Shown piece after piece: positions 1 to 12,500 of a stretch of DNA of 64,000 nt. Each line of letters starts with the position of its first letter. Position 1 is the first letter of the stretch. A program made the position numbers and the translations under genes. Under the pieces are notes generated by a model that saw only the letters and a list, made by a program, of their open reading frames with translations, did no database searches and was not told the origin of the DNA. The DNA comes from Lineus longissimus (Eukaryota > Nemertea > Pilidiophora > Heteronemertea > Lineidae), in NCBI RefSeq assembly GCF_910592395.1, contig NC_088315.1, positions 15,113,808-15,177,807 of the forward strand. The letters are read 5' to 3'.

Positions 1-884
1 AGAATGAATCGAAAAGTGATGTAACCATCTCCCCATTTTGGGGTCTTTTCAAGATAGTGTGGGGCATAATGCTGGGTCATACCCTGCTTCTCCACCATGT
101 ATTTTGGAAATTTTAAGGGATTAGTAATGTTTTTCAAAATCGTTCCAAATACAGTTTACTGGTGAGACATAACGCAAAAAAACCCAACTGACCAAATTTC
201 CGTGCTGAAATATTGCTGCATGACCAGTATGGGGGGTTCAAATCGGCTGTTCAAGGGGTAAATATCTTGGCGCCAAAAACAGACGTTGGCCATGTTTTGA
301 AAAATGATGTCATACCATGTAAAATCCTAGAAGAACTTCCTCGTGTGGCTGACGGTCGGGCACTTGCAAAAAGTAGCAGCTTGCCAAACGTAAATGGGCC
401 CATATGTGATATACGAGCTGATATCCACTCTGAAGTTTCTGGGTTGTTTTAAACTGCTGGCTGTGACTACTTTCATGAAAAGCAGTGTGGCTCTGATCTA
501 CATGTACTTACACTTTAAAGGTTTAAATAAACATGATGTTAGTGTCAATCTGATGTCATGCTGAGATCACTTTATTGAGACCAATTTGACTAACTATATT
601 TACATTAAATTTTGAAAAGCTGTTTAATTTTGCGATTTGGGAGGCAAACACGAACATAAAACGTGCTAAATGTTAACCCTAATGGCATGCATTTTTAAAA
701 ACCATTAAATTTTGGCACCAAACGCAGAAATTGTGTCTACGCCAAATGAAAAATGAGCAAATTCACGACCTTTTGGCTTTGCCAACAATACCCGGTTTAC
801 AGCAAATTAGCATGAAGATTGTAGACACAGATGAGTACATGATCCTGCTTGGACATTTTCATATTTTATCATATTTTATTTCAG
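1..884. other. Left edge: no confident gene, weak terminal-exon candidate
   Basis: No recognisable domain is seen. A plus-strand open frame runs over 213-452 and ends in TAA. An AATAAA lies about 75 bases further on (526-531), so this could be the last exon of an upstream gene or an alternative end. The SET exon starting at 885 begins in phase 1, so at least one earlier exon of that gene must lie here or left of the window. I could not find it. Confidence 0.3.
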
Positions 885-1050
885 GCCGTGGAGTTTTCAC
901 CCTCCACGATATAAAAAAAGGTGACTTCCTGCTTGAGTACTCTGGAGAGCTAATCTCAAAGAAGGAGGTCCTGCAGAGGGAGGAAGAATACAAGATGAAG
1001 GAGAAGGGGAACTTCATGTTCTTTTTTAAGGTGAACGGCACTGAATATTG
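885..1050 (+). CDS. SET gene exon: N-terminal half of SET domain
   Basis: The acceptor is TTTATTTCAG and the donor TATTG/GTGAGT. The exon enters in phase 1 and leaves in phase 2. It encodes GRGVFTLHDIKKGDFLLEY followed by SGELIS, the first SET motif (GRGV, the SAM-binding loop) and the early beta strands as in KMT5A. The last codons, FFFKVNGTEYW, lead into the next exon. Confidence 0.85.
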
Positions 1051-4000
1051 GTGAGTATTTTTATAGCAGTATTAAAATATTATGTTTGCTGTCAAAGGCC
1101 AACTAAAAAAAGGTACTATATGTAGATCATTTGGGGTTGATATCCAGGAAAAAAATTGCTAGCATGATGTCATGAAAGGTATGTTGTTTTGATATCCAGA
1201 ATTTCATGATGAGAAACTGTATCTTATTCAGTATTAAATGCGCTGGATTTCTTTGAAGATTGGGCATTCAAAAATTTCCAAATTCCTTTGTTTTTTTTAT
1301 GGAGATCGGTTTCAGCCTCTTGTTGAACTTGAATCCTTTTCATTTAGGATAGATCAGTGTGGAACACTCAAATCTAATTTTGAATTCCCAGTTCCCATTT
1401 TAGTGAGATTGACTATTTTTCTGGCCACACAAATTTTGGCCATTCTGAGTCACTCCTGCTAGGCCTTTAAAGAGATGGCATGGTGGAGCATGACGAGATC
1501 TGTCGATAGAAGTGCTGATCTGATTAACCCTTTAGCTCCTAGAGATTTTATTTTTAAATACCGTGGTTCCCTGGAGCATTTTCACAAAAAATTACATGCA
1601 TTCGTTTTTTGGAAAAAGAGATAGAAAAACTAAAAGATAATGTGCTACAAGTTGTGTTTATTTTGTTCTATGGAAGGTCCTCTACACATCTGAGGTTTTT
1701 TTTTCACAAAAATGGTCATAGAAGTCTGTCAAATAATATTTCATATCATGTCTCCTGAACGCCCAGATCCGCCCGACCACGTGTACCCCCACGCAGACGA
1801 CAAAAAGACGCTAAAATAATCGCAGCATGGACAATGTACACCATAGCAGTGCTTCAACACATAAACCAATGATCAATGCACGTAGCAGTGCTGCAATGCA
1901 TGTAGTGCTTAGTGGTTTTGCAAGTGACCCTAGGCCCTTTTCCAGACCCCCTCCTTCCTCGATTCCTCCTCCAATATCTAAGTCTGAACCTCCAAAGTCA
2001 TCAACACAACTATCTGAATTCTCGCTGTATAAATCCAGCTGCTGTAACACATCGTCGACTCCAAAATAAGTCATTGTCCTCCCACACAATAGCTCCACAA
2101 TGGCGTGATTTGCAAAATGTCAACAAACCTTGGTCCCAAACTTCAACTGAAAATTACTCACTATCCATACACAGCAACATGATAAAAACTTGCATGCATT
2201 CAATGCAGTATACTACCTGGTACCTGAAAACGAGGTTGGTCTCACTCCACAGTTCCCATGTATTTTTCCATTTATAATTTATGCGGTCGGGCGGTTGCGG
2301 GCGTCCAGTGAGAAACGGGCAGGGCGGTTCCGGGCGTCTAGGAGCTATTAAAAGGGTTAATATTTTTTCACCATTTTTGAGAGGAAACTTGAATGTGAAG
2401 ACACAAAATTTTAGATTCTTTGCTAATTTGTAGTTTTTCTGATATCGTTGACTCTGGATTTTCTCCACACTCAGAATCCAGTAAAAATATTTACTTTGGC
2501 TGTACTTTTTGAAAATGCTGTGTTGTTCAAAAAAATATCTCGAAAAAATTGAAAACTGTAATAGATGTTTTTTAGCTCACCTTGGTGAGCTTATGACAAG
2601 TTATGTCATCACGTCTTGTCACATCCGTCGTCTGTCGGTCAGTCCGTCCGTCTATCTGCCGTCCGTCCGTCGTCTGTCAACAATGGTGGCACGTTTGCTC
2701 ACTGTTGTGTCTACAAAGTTGAAACTTTATGTGAGGATGTCTTATGACAATGACTTGACATACATGACATACCAAAAATCATTGCAATTTGACCTACTTC
2801 CTTGGCTATAGGCAGCCATCTTTGAAAACCGAATTTTGTCAATATCTTATGAACGCTGATAGCTAGAAGCATGAAATTTTTTCTTTGGACACCTCATTAG
2901 GACTACATGACATATTACACAGGTTTTTGATTTGACATACTTTTCAAGGTGACAGAGGTCAAACTTAAAATTTCATCGAAGGTGGCACGTTCCATCATTA
3001 TTTGTCATAGACTCTTCAAATTTGGTGGGTAGACACCTATTAGGCATCTCTACGTGTTGGCAAAGATCTGGTCAATGACAATGTGACCTACTTTCCAGGT
3101 GTAGGTAAGGTAGGTCAAAGTCATGAAATCCAAGGTGGGTCATCAAGAAACCTTCACTTTGTGATCTTCAAATGTATGTCATGGATTGTTCGGATCAATC
3201 TTAACATAATGCTTGAAACATGACCTTGACCTCTTGACCTACTTTTCTAAGAAGGTCACAAAGGTCAAACTCGAAAATTTCACTTATATGGTGGCATGTT
3301 ACGGTAATGTCATTTTGTCTTAGCCTGTTAAAATTTGGTAGACACCTATTCGTATTAGGCATCTCTTTATACCCCGGTGTGTTTTATACGCAGGAAAATA
3401 CGGTACATAATGACCTATTTTTCAGGTCATAAAATCCGATGTGGGTCTTATATCAGTGAAACCTTCACTGTGTGATTTTTTTATTGAAATGTCCTTAGAT
3501 TTATCTGATCAAGCTCAACGTAGTGATGATGAACATTGAATCGCTTGACCTACTTTTCAAGGTCTCGCTGGTTAATGTTAATCATGACAACCCTCTTTCT
3601 TTCATGTCTTTTATACTTGAATAAAAATAAATTGGAAATACCAATACTGATGGTGATGGTAAGGACCATTCATCCGTTCGCACCTGTCTTTTATTGCCTC
3701 ATGTGAACACAATGACCCGAGGACATTTCATTTCAATGCTGCAGTTATACCCAGACAATTTTCTCCACAGTCATATATAGAAGATTTATCCCTTCACAAA
3801 TTTGTCCTCCAGAACCATTCACTCCATTAGAATTAAATGGTATTCCCTTGTTGTCCTCCGGGTGTTCCCGAGGAGAAGATTTGAAAATTCTGCATCTTCA
3901 AAGTCAAAACCTATCCCTGTTATTTTGTCTCCCACCAAGTCATTCCCATGTGAGCACAATGTCCCCAGGACATTTCATTTCTTGTCTGGGATGTGGTTTC

Positions 4001-7000
4001 ATCAGTTGGCGTTGAAGCTCCAGGAAGTTGTGCTCAGAGTGGGGGTACAACGTAGCGGACGTGGATGTGCATATCCACAATAAATCCAGTTTTAACTTGG
4101 CTTAGACTGTAAAATCAACCTTGTCCATTTCAGTGTTGATTCAACAAAATCGTCCAACAGGCTGGGGAGACTGGTCAATGACGGCGAAAGGGCCAGAGTC
4201 CGTAACTGCAGAATTACACTAATCTTAATTTCTGACACACCACGCCTTGCTTTCTTTGCCGTCAGAGACATTAAATCGGGGGAGGAGTTACGCTATGATT
4301 ATGGTGTGCCTGGTCTCCCATGGCGACGAAAGGTATGTGTTTTCTTCATTATCGACTTTCTTGAGAGGACATTACACTCTCTTGATTTTTGCGCCATGGT
4401 CATGCATGATTGGCCAAGAAGATTCACTCTTCAACCTTAAAATGCTCCAAATGGCACAACAATCCACCAGGCCTCTGGCACAGTGGCAGTCAAGTGAGAG
4501 GCAAGCCACCTTTGAGAAAGGCACACCTAGGAAAATGATTGGATGTCAGAGCCAGAGGACACCAACCCTTGTGGGGAGCCTCATAGCCTAGTGGTTAACA
4601 ATAACACTGCCGGCCCCTACACAATAGGGCCTGGGTTTGATCGAGGAGAACCAATATTGTATAACTGGATTAACTAGCCTGGCTTTCAGAGAATTCCTGG
4701 CCCTTCACAGTCCTTCGTATGAGACTTAAAATTAAGGTTCCTTGTAACTTGTGTCAATTGCGAAACATGAGTAGCTGGGGTTGACTCCCTCTGGCCAGTG
4801 TGGCCAGAGTCACTAGGCAAATGCACTGAATCGGGGCCTGACCATAGTGGCACGTAAAGAATGCTTTTCCCACCTTGGAGGAGGAAGAAGCACGTTGTCT
4901 TTTTGAAAACTTGGTTCCAAACCTGATTTTATTTTTGAACCTTTTAGGGTGCACATAATCCTAATACTAAACAAAAAACATATGGTATGTATAGCAAATC
5001 AGTTGGTTTCATTTTTACCAATTATTAATTTCTTCATTGATACATGTATATGTCTTTTCTTTCCTACATTGTAATGTTAAAAAACTTTCTTTTATTGTGT
5101 TAGAAATACATCGCATCTAAAAATTCTTTAAAGCCAAATAAGACTAAGTTATTAAGTGTCTTCCTCCTGCAAAAAGACTTGAACATTGAGTTCTGAATTC
5201 TTTTTGATGATTGAAAGATGAAATGAAGACAATTGGACATGTCTCCCGTTGTCATAAACTTGATCCAGCAAGAATTATAGTAGTATCACTGCAATGTGAG
5301 AAAATGCAATGAAACCATTTCAACCTTAATGTACAAAGAACATACCGGTAATAGTTTAGTCTTGTTTGGCCTTAGAGGTCAGTTTTTATGATAATTGCTT
5401 TGTCAGGGTTGGAGCTACCATTAAAATTCCCAACTAGATATGGGGTTACAGTCTTCTTACTAGAAGTAGAGATGAAACGCTTCCATGTCTCAAGAGTTTT
5501 AAAGGACCATTTTCAATATTAAGGGCATTATTATCAAACTGTCGGCGGCCAAGTCGCCTTCCATTTTACATCAGCAGTTCTCATCATTTAATATCACATA
5601 AAATGGAGAAATTCAAAAACTGACTGAATCATTACGCTGTTCTTATTTCACGTCTGCCTGGACCGGAGTGAAGCCTCCCTCCAGAGATTATTTTCCTGCA
5701 GATCAATAGACGATGACACGATGCATGGAGACGAGAATCAGCATGATGATTTGATGTCAAACTGCCGAGTGCTCAAAAACCCGCTACTGCGACAGCAATG
5801 GAAGAGCTGTTACGTCATAATAGTGGGGTTACGTCAAGATCTGAACTCTGAAAAAATTTTTTGAGTTGTGTTGAGGAGTTGTGCGTGCTAAAAATGATAA
5901 AAAATGTGTTTTTCTTCTATTCAAAAGTCAAAACAAAACTTGAAAAACACCAAACTCAGTCTCATGAAGAAAAAAATAGTTTACTAATTTACTAATGAAA
6001 CAGACAGAAGAAACATACTGAGGTAAAAAGCCAATCACACCTTTAAATTGCATTTAGGCAAAACATAAAACAAAGGTTGCTCCACCCCTGTTGTACTAGT
6101 TTCTGCAGGACCTGGTTGTTAAAAGCTTGGTTAGTTTAGCGGCTGCCAAGTTTTATTTACATACTGAACTTAGCGGAACCCTTGGGGTGCCGCTCAAACT
6201 TGGTACCCCATGGCAGAGCCCTTGAGGTTCCGCTAACTTAGTGGTGAGATAGCGGCAGCTATAAGCCTAACGGCATGAACTTTGCAGCACGCTGAGAAAA
6301 CAGTGGTTTAGTGGCCGCCGAGCCGCTGTTAGCAGTTGGCGGAGCTTTGAACAACTGGGCCCAGGCCGTTTCAGCATCAGTGATAGTATTTTTGATTATT
6401 GTCGGCAATGCACTGTCCACTTTGGTTACCATAGTGCTAGAGACGACAATCTAAGACTAGGAGACATAACGGAGTATGCCTCTCATCGGCGAAGAGACAA
6501 ATGCTGTGACAGACAAAATCTGCTTGATATTGGGCATGACTAATCGACAATGTTTTCTACATCTCCCACTAAGCATTGGCCTTGATGGTTCGTCGCCTCA
6601 TTGTCAAATAGCATTCTCCTCCTGAACATGTATTATTTTGTCTTATAGAACTGGGAAAAAAATGTCTGGTGACGCCATTCATCAAGGTGGAGGACACCTC
6701 AAACAATTACAGGCCACTGTATCAGAAATTTGATTCATGGCCAGATTTGAATCAGAGGGACAGGTAAGTGACTAATACTGCCAATATGATCTGACACGTG
6801 TGAATTGTAGAACCTTCTATGGGTTTTGGCATATTTACTTCTGCCAGTTGATTTAGCCCCTTTATGATGTGTTCAATTTGCAAGCAGGTGCCATGTTTCC
6901 CTAACAGCATTTGAAAATGGAGATGACATCAGCATTCGTGTCTCTCAGGCCAGGCAATAATATTCACAACACCCTCTGATCAGGTTACTGGTTAGAAGGG

Positions 7001-9555
7001 GAGGTGTCCCAGCTTTGTGTGTAGAGTCCACCATTGCTTCCCTGGTTTCAACTGTTCCAGCTGGAATGATTCTAAAAAATGATTTGGCAAGGCCGGAATA
7101 ACAATCTCTCCAGGAATCTACATGTATCATTCCATTTTCAGTGTGAACTCCATAACCTTTCAGGATTGTGTCATGGTTCTGTGGATATTTGCCCCATGTG
7201 CTTTCCTCACTCATAGTCTCATGTCATTGAAAGATGTGTTTAAATATAAAAAAAGTCCCAAGTTTCATTAAATTCCACGTTCATATTGAGGAAAATAGGC
7301 CTACATGAAATAGGCAGTCTGTCTTATATTGTTTCTGTGTGAATTTCTTGCTGGTTAAGTTTAATTTCGATCTGAAAATTTAATGATTGAAATACAAATA
7401 CATGCAACATGTGCTGGGTTGGTAGACCACTATAACAGTATTTCCACTCTTAAGAGGCAATTTTTTTAAAGATCAACACAGTGGTGGAAATTCACCATCT
7501 CCATCTTTTTACATATCATCTTTTTACATATCACAGTTTTTTGGTACTGTGGCTGGAATAGGAAAATCTGTAATCTCTGTTCTGATTGACCCCATCCCGC
7601 CCAAGTGGGCCACGCCCATTTTTTCGGGTCATTTTACAACCATAGCATTTCGATTTCATCATTTTTTCGACAGAACTGTTGGCCCGTGGTTTTGGTAATG
7701 GCACTATCATGGCCAAAAGTGTACCATTTCCAACAATAAAAGTTATGGGTATATGCTTCTGCTTGACGCCAGCACCACCTGCATTGTGGGAAAATGTGAA
7801 TTGTGCAGCTGAACATGACCCTAACTCACAGCAGAATAGTGTTTCAATGGAATTTATGACTGTTTTTCATTAAGGATAATAATACTGATTGCTGAGAACC
7901 ATTGGTGTTTTATTCTGCAAGGAGAACAAGGAGCTCAGACTATGGGTGTTGGGCGACCACACCCATTTATGAACCACCCGCAATTCCAGCACAGTTGCTC
8001 CCCACGAAAAACCTCAGTGAAGGATGCAGCTTTGATATCTTTAAACTTACAGTACAAACTACAAAATGCCCGGGCAACCCATAGCTAATGTTGTATTTAA
8101 CCCTTTTAGACCATAACGTTTTACCATACACTAAATACAGAGAGGCAATATCCATAGCTCAGACAATTTATGCACAGTATGTGTGGTTTAGACCTTTTTT
8201 ACCAATTCCAATGAATTTCTTCCAGCATGTACCCTTTGCATGCTTTTACCGTATGCGGCTTGAAGAACGTTAATAGGTGTTTCCAATCATTTTGTGGAAA
8301 ATGTAATACCATATTTGGCGTTGAAAGGGACACTGGATCTGTATCAGAAAAATTTCCACCAAAATATCAGAAAACAATTTACTTCAAGTCAATGTATGAA
8401 AAAAAAACTCACAGTCACACCTTTATTGTTTACGACAAGTTATAGCGAAGCCATTTTTAAAATGGGTTACAAATACATATGCCGACTTTCCGGCAGCTCA
8501 TATCGATCCTAAAGTCATCTCATTACACTGCCGACATCAAGCGGCGGGATAGCCGTCAGGCACACATTCATAAACAGATGGCCAATCAAATTGCTCAAAA
8601 CAAAGTAATTGAACGAGGTCCTGAATAATGCCATCCTAACTTTATGATCAGGTTATCCTACTTCTATATAACACGCGCAATGCATTTGTGTCAGGTCAGC
8701 GGCTGGAATTGCGGAAGCAATAACCACTATTACAATTGAACACCTGGTCAATTATAGCTTTTAGCGCGTGTCTCTTGCGACACTTACAAGTGTAATGTTA
8801 GTGTTGTTGCGATACAGACGTGTGGGGAAGGAAGGGAATACTTGGAGACAATGAATAATTTTGTAACAAACATCCTGACGACTAAGCAGGGGCCTTGTTA
8901 TCGGCGTGGAGGATGGATATACGCACTACGATGGTGGATCGGCATGCGAATACCCCAAGCGTACCAACTTCAGAAAAGTGTCTCTGAATAGTTTATGGTC
9001 AAATGCTGCACACAGTAATCTCTATCATATACACCCATGCTGCACACAGTAATCCCTATCATATACACCCTTCCTATAGTATAATTCCTCGGCTTATTTT
9101 GGAACTAGCATTTTCCTCCTAGGCTTTGACGTCATAATAACATTCAAGGCTGGTGGTCAACCATGACTTACACCTTGGTCAGTCCTCGTCATAGGCCTAT
9201 TTTCCTCTAATGACATCACTATTGAACATACATCACCACCATTATAGGAATTGTATATACTGATTACTTAAACCAAGCTATAAACATGTCCATCGTCTTT
9301 CATCTCTCATTCTTACATTGAAGATGAGGTCATATTGAAGAACGTCCATGTACGCAATGTACACTGAATTGAATAATAATTTATTGAAAACAAAATATCT
9401 TATTAGCCGAATTGAGGTGTAAGTCATTCCGTCAAAAATAAAAATCAATCGGCAGCAAAAGGGTTGAAGCAATCGATCAATTCCTTCTGGGCATCTGTTT
9501 TTTTAGCTCACCTCTTAGCAGAGGTGAGCTTATCCCATACCGTGGCGTCCGTCGT

Positions 9556-9587
<32 letters not shown>

Positions 9588-12500
9588 CGTTGTCCGTTAG
9601 CAGGGCACGTTTCGTAACTGTTAGAGCTATTGAGTTGAAACTTGGTACACATGTACCCTTATGTAATGACACCTTGGAGACCAAGTTTCGGTTTGATTCG
9701 TTTCATGGTTTGGCCACCAGGGGGCCAAACGTTAAAAGTGAAAATATGCAATATCTCCCTTAATAGTAGTCGGGAATTTTTGAAAAAAATATGGTAGGTA
9801 CTTCTAGCAAAGGTGCATCATATATCCTCCGGGTTTTTGATTTGACCTCCTTTTCAAGGTCACAGAGGTCAAATGGTGTAAATTGGCCGTTAGGATGTAA
9901 CGATGGCACGTTTCTAAACTGCAATGACTATTGATACCAAGCTTGGTACACATTTACCCCCTTAGTCAGGTGATCTCAGGGATTGAAGTTTGGTCCAATA
10001 TGATTCACCACTTGACCACCAGGGGGCAAAATCCAAAAACCTTAAAAATGTGATTATTCCTTAACTTCTTGCCCGATTGCCACCAATTTGATATCATGGG
10101 TACATCTAACCACCATACAGTATATGTCACACAGGTTTTTAATTTGACCTTCTTGTCAAGGTCACAAAGGTCAAATGGCGTAAATTCGCCGTCAGGCCGT
10201 AACTATGGCACGTTTCTTAACTGCAATGACTATTGATCACAAATTAAGTACACATGTACCCCTTGGTCAGGTGATCTCGGGTACCGAAGTTTGGTGCGAT
10301 CTGATTTGCCGTTTGGTCTCCAGGGAGGGGGCCAAATCCTAAATTCTTCAAAATGCCATTATTCCTAGTAATGACTTGCCCGATTGGCACCAATTTTATA
10401 TCATAGGTACATCTAATTCTAACAACCATTCAATGTGTCACCCGGGTCTTCTTTGATTTGACCTACTTTTCAAGGTCACAGAGGTCAAATGTACTGTAAA
10501 TTGGCCATTTTGGGAAAACTGTAATTGCTTGGACCTACATCAAACCTAACACTACATGACACAATACCATGCTCTTTATCCATCTTTCCTCCACATGAGG
10601 TGAGCACAATGGCCCTGGCCATTTTTTATGCAGACTTCTGCTGGGCAACTTCACTTTTTTTATGCAGACTTCTTCCGTAAACACTGTATTCACATTTCCA
10701 ATTTTTGCAGTCAGCCATGTCGACCAGAAGAAAACGCGAACTTCACTGGGGACAAAGAAAAGGTTAGAATATTTTGAATTTTAACTTTCTGTAGAACCGC
10801 ACTATTGAGGACACTCTTGGGACTGACATTGTGAGACGGAGGTGTCCTTATTACTTATTCTGCCTTGATTTGAGCTTAATTTGCATATGTAATGTTATTT
10901 GATTTGTGATTTGGACTCAAAACTCAGATAATATCAAATTTTGTGGGGTAATAATGCTCCCAATGGTCAGTACATGCAGTGTAGTGCAGCTCAGGTCTGT
11001 TAGAACCCACGACTAGCCTCTTTCGAAGTGGTGTGCATTAGACATAACGCCACACAATAATGAAAATGCTGTATTTGGAATAGCACTCTCTCATCTATCA
11101 TGAGCAGACAGAAGTAATTATAGACAATATTATACTAGTCTTTATGGTGTATGACTTCTAGCGTTCTATTCTGTAGACGTTTCTTAAGCTTGCAGCACAC
11201 TGGACGCCGGAGTTGGCGTCCAGTGGAGTTTATTTGCCGCCAGTGCCTGAATGCCAGAGTTGGCATTCAGTGTGCTACCGATGAACTTTGGAGTTGGTGG
11301 CCAACTGGATGCCGGGATAAAGTGGCAGCCGAAGATGCCACGGACCATCAAGTGTGCGCTGAATGTGATCCTCTCGCCGCCAGCTCTGGCATCCATAGGC
11401 ATCTAGAGGCATTCAGTCAAACTCCTTTGGACACCGGAGTTGGCATCCAGTGTGCTGCAGGCTCTATTTCTACAGTCCAACTGTCTCATAACTACATGTA
11501 AGCTGGTCTCTGCTCAAGGTACTTTAAACATACAGTCATATGCACAATGATGCAGCGGTCAATCAGATGTCTGTACCCCCCGGGGTCAGCGGTCGACACG
11601 CACTCGACGTCGAGTGCGTGTCGAGTGCTGTGGTGCCTGATTATTTTCAAACGTCGAGTTTCTGGCGAATGGGATTGGGAAAGGTGTCGAAAATTCGACG
11701 AATGTCTGGGGTAGCCGGATTTTGCAAATGTCGAGTTTCTGTCGAGCGATAAACCGCAAGAAATAAAAATTAAAAGAAAATGCGGATCGTCGGCTGACGC
11801 ACATGTTACGCACAGAACCGGAAAGATGGCTGCCGGCAGCAAAAGGTTGCTGGTGATTTTTTCGTTCGGAACCAGTCTCATTCATTCACATTTCTGAGAC
11901 TGGTACGTCACGATATTTCTCTCGTCACGAACTAGATTTGGGGGCGTTGGCTTCCGGTGTCTGGTCAAGTGGTTTATCGAGTTTTTCAAATAAAACATTA
12001 ATTTCAAAACCGATTTCGACAAAAGAATATTAGCTTACTTAATCTGTAATGATGAAATCGACCAAACTCTAGTACTTACTCCAAATATTTATTGTCAAAA
12101 CAAACTCCTTTTTGAAAATGAGAAGGGGATTCCCAGAAATCCTTGTGCCTACAGAATACCAGAGCGTTCAGTATTGCTCAGTGCAGTGTACATCAGCTGT
12201 ACATTGGGCTTCCCTCTTTATAGTGAATCGACGCATCCCCCTCGACCCTCCGCTAGCGTTACAAAATATGTTGCTCTAACAATGAAATGTGAATAGACTT
12301 AATGTCTGTTCTCCCCTTCGGGCATGGTGAAAAAATAGTGAACTCTGATCTCAATTGATTTGGTGAAAAGTGAGAACCTGATGAAATGATGCTTGGCAAT
12401 TTAATAGTGAGAAAGTGTCGAGTTCTGACCCTCACTTTTTTTCCAAGGGGTGAATAGGTGTCGAGTGTCTGACCCCCGGGGGTACAGACATCTCATTGAC

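Noticed and set aside
731-884. Open frame extending upstream of the first SET exon
   Set aside because: A clear TTTATTTCAG acceptor at 884 and loss of SET similarity upstream show this is intron.
4573-4660. Genuine tRNA gene
   Set aside because: Box A and box B are present but the acceptor stem and anticodon arm do not pair; a SINE head fits better.
9003-9070. Possible CRISPR-like or satellite repeat
   Set aside because: Only two direct copies and no spacers; a simple tandem duplication.
9464-9763. Arg-rich frame
   Set aside because: It is only the translation of the GTC trinucleotide run in the AGCTCACC repeat.
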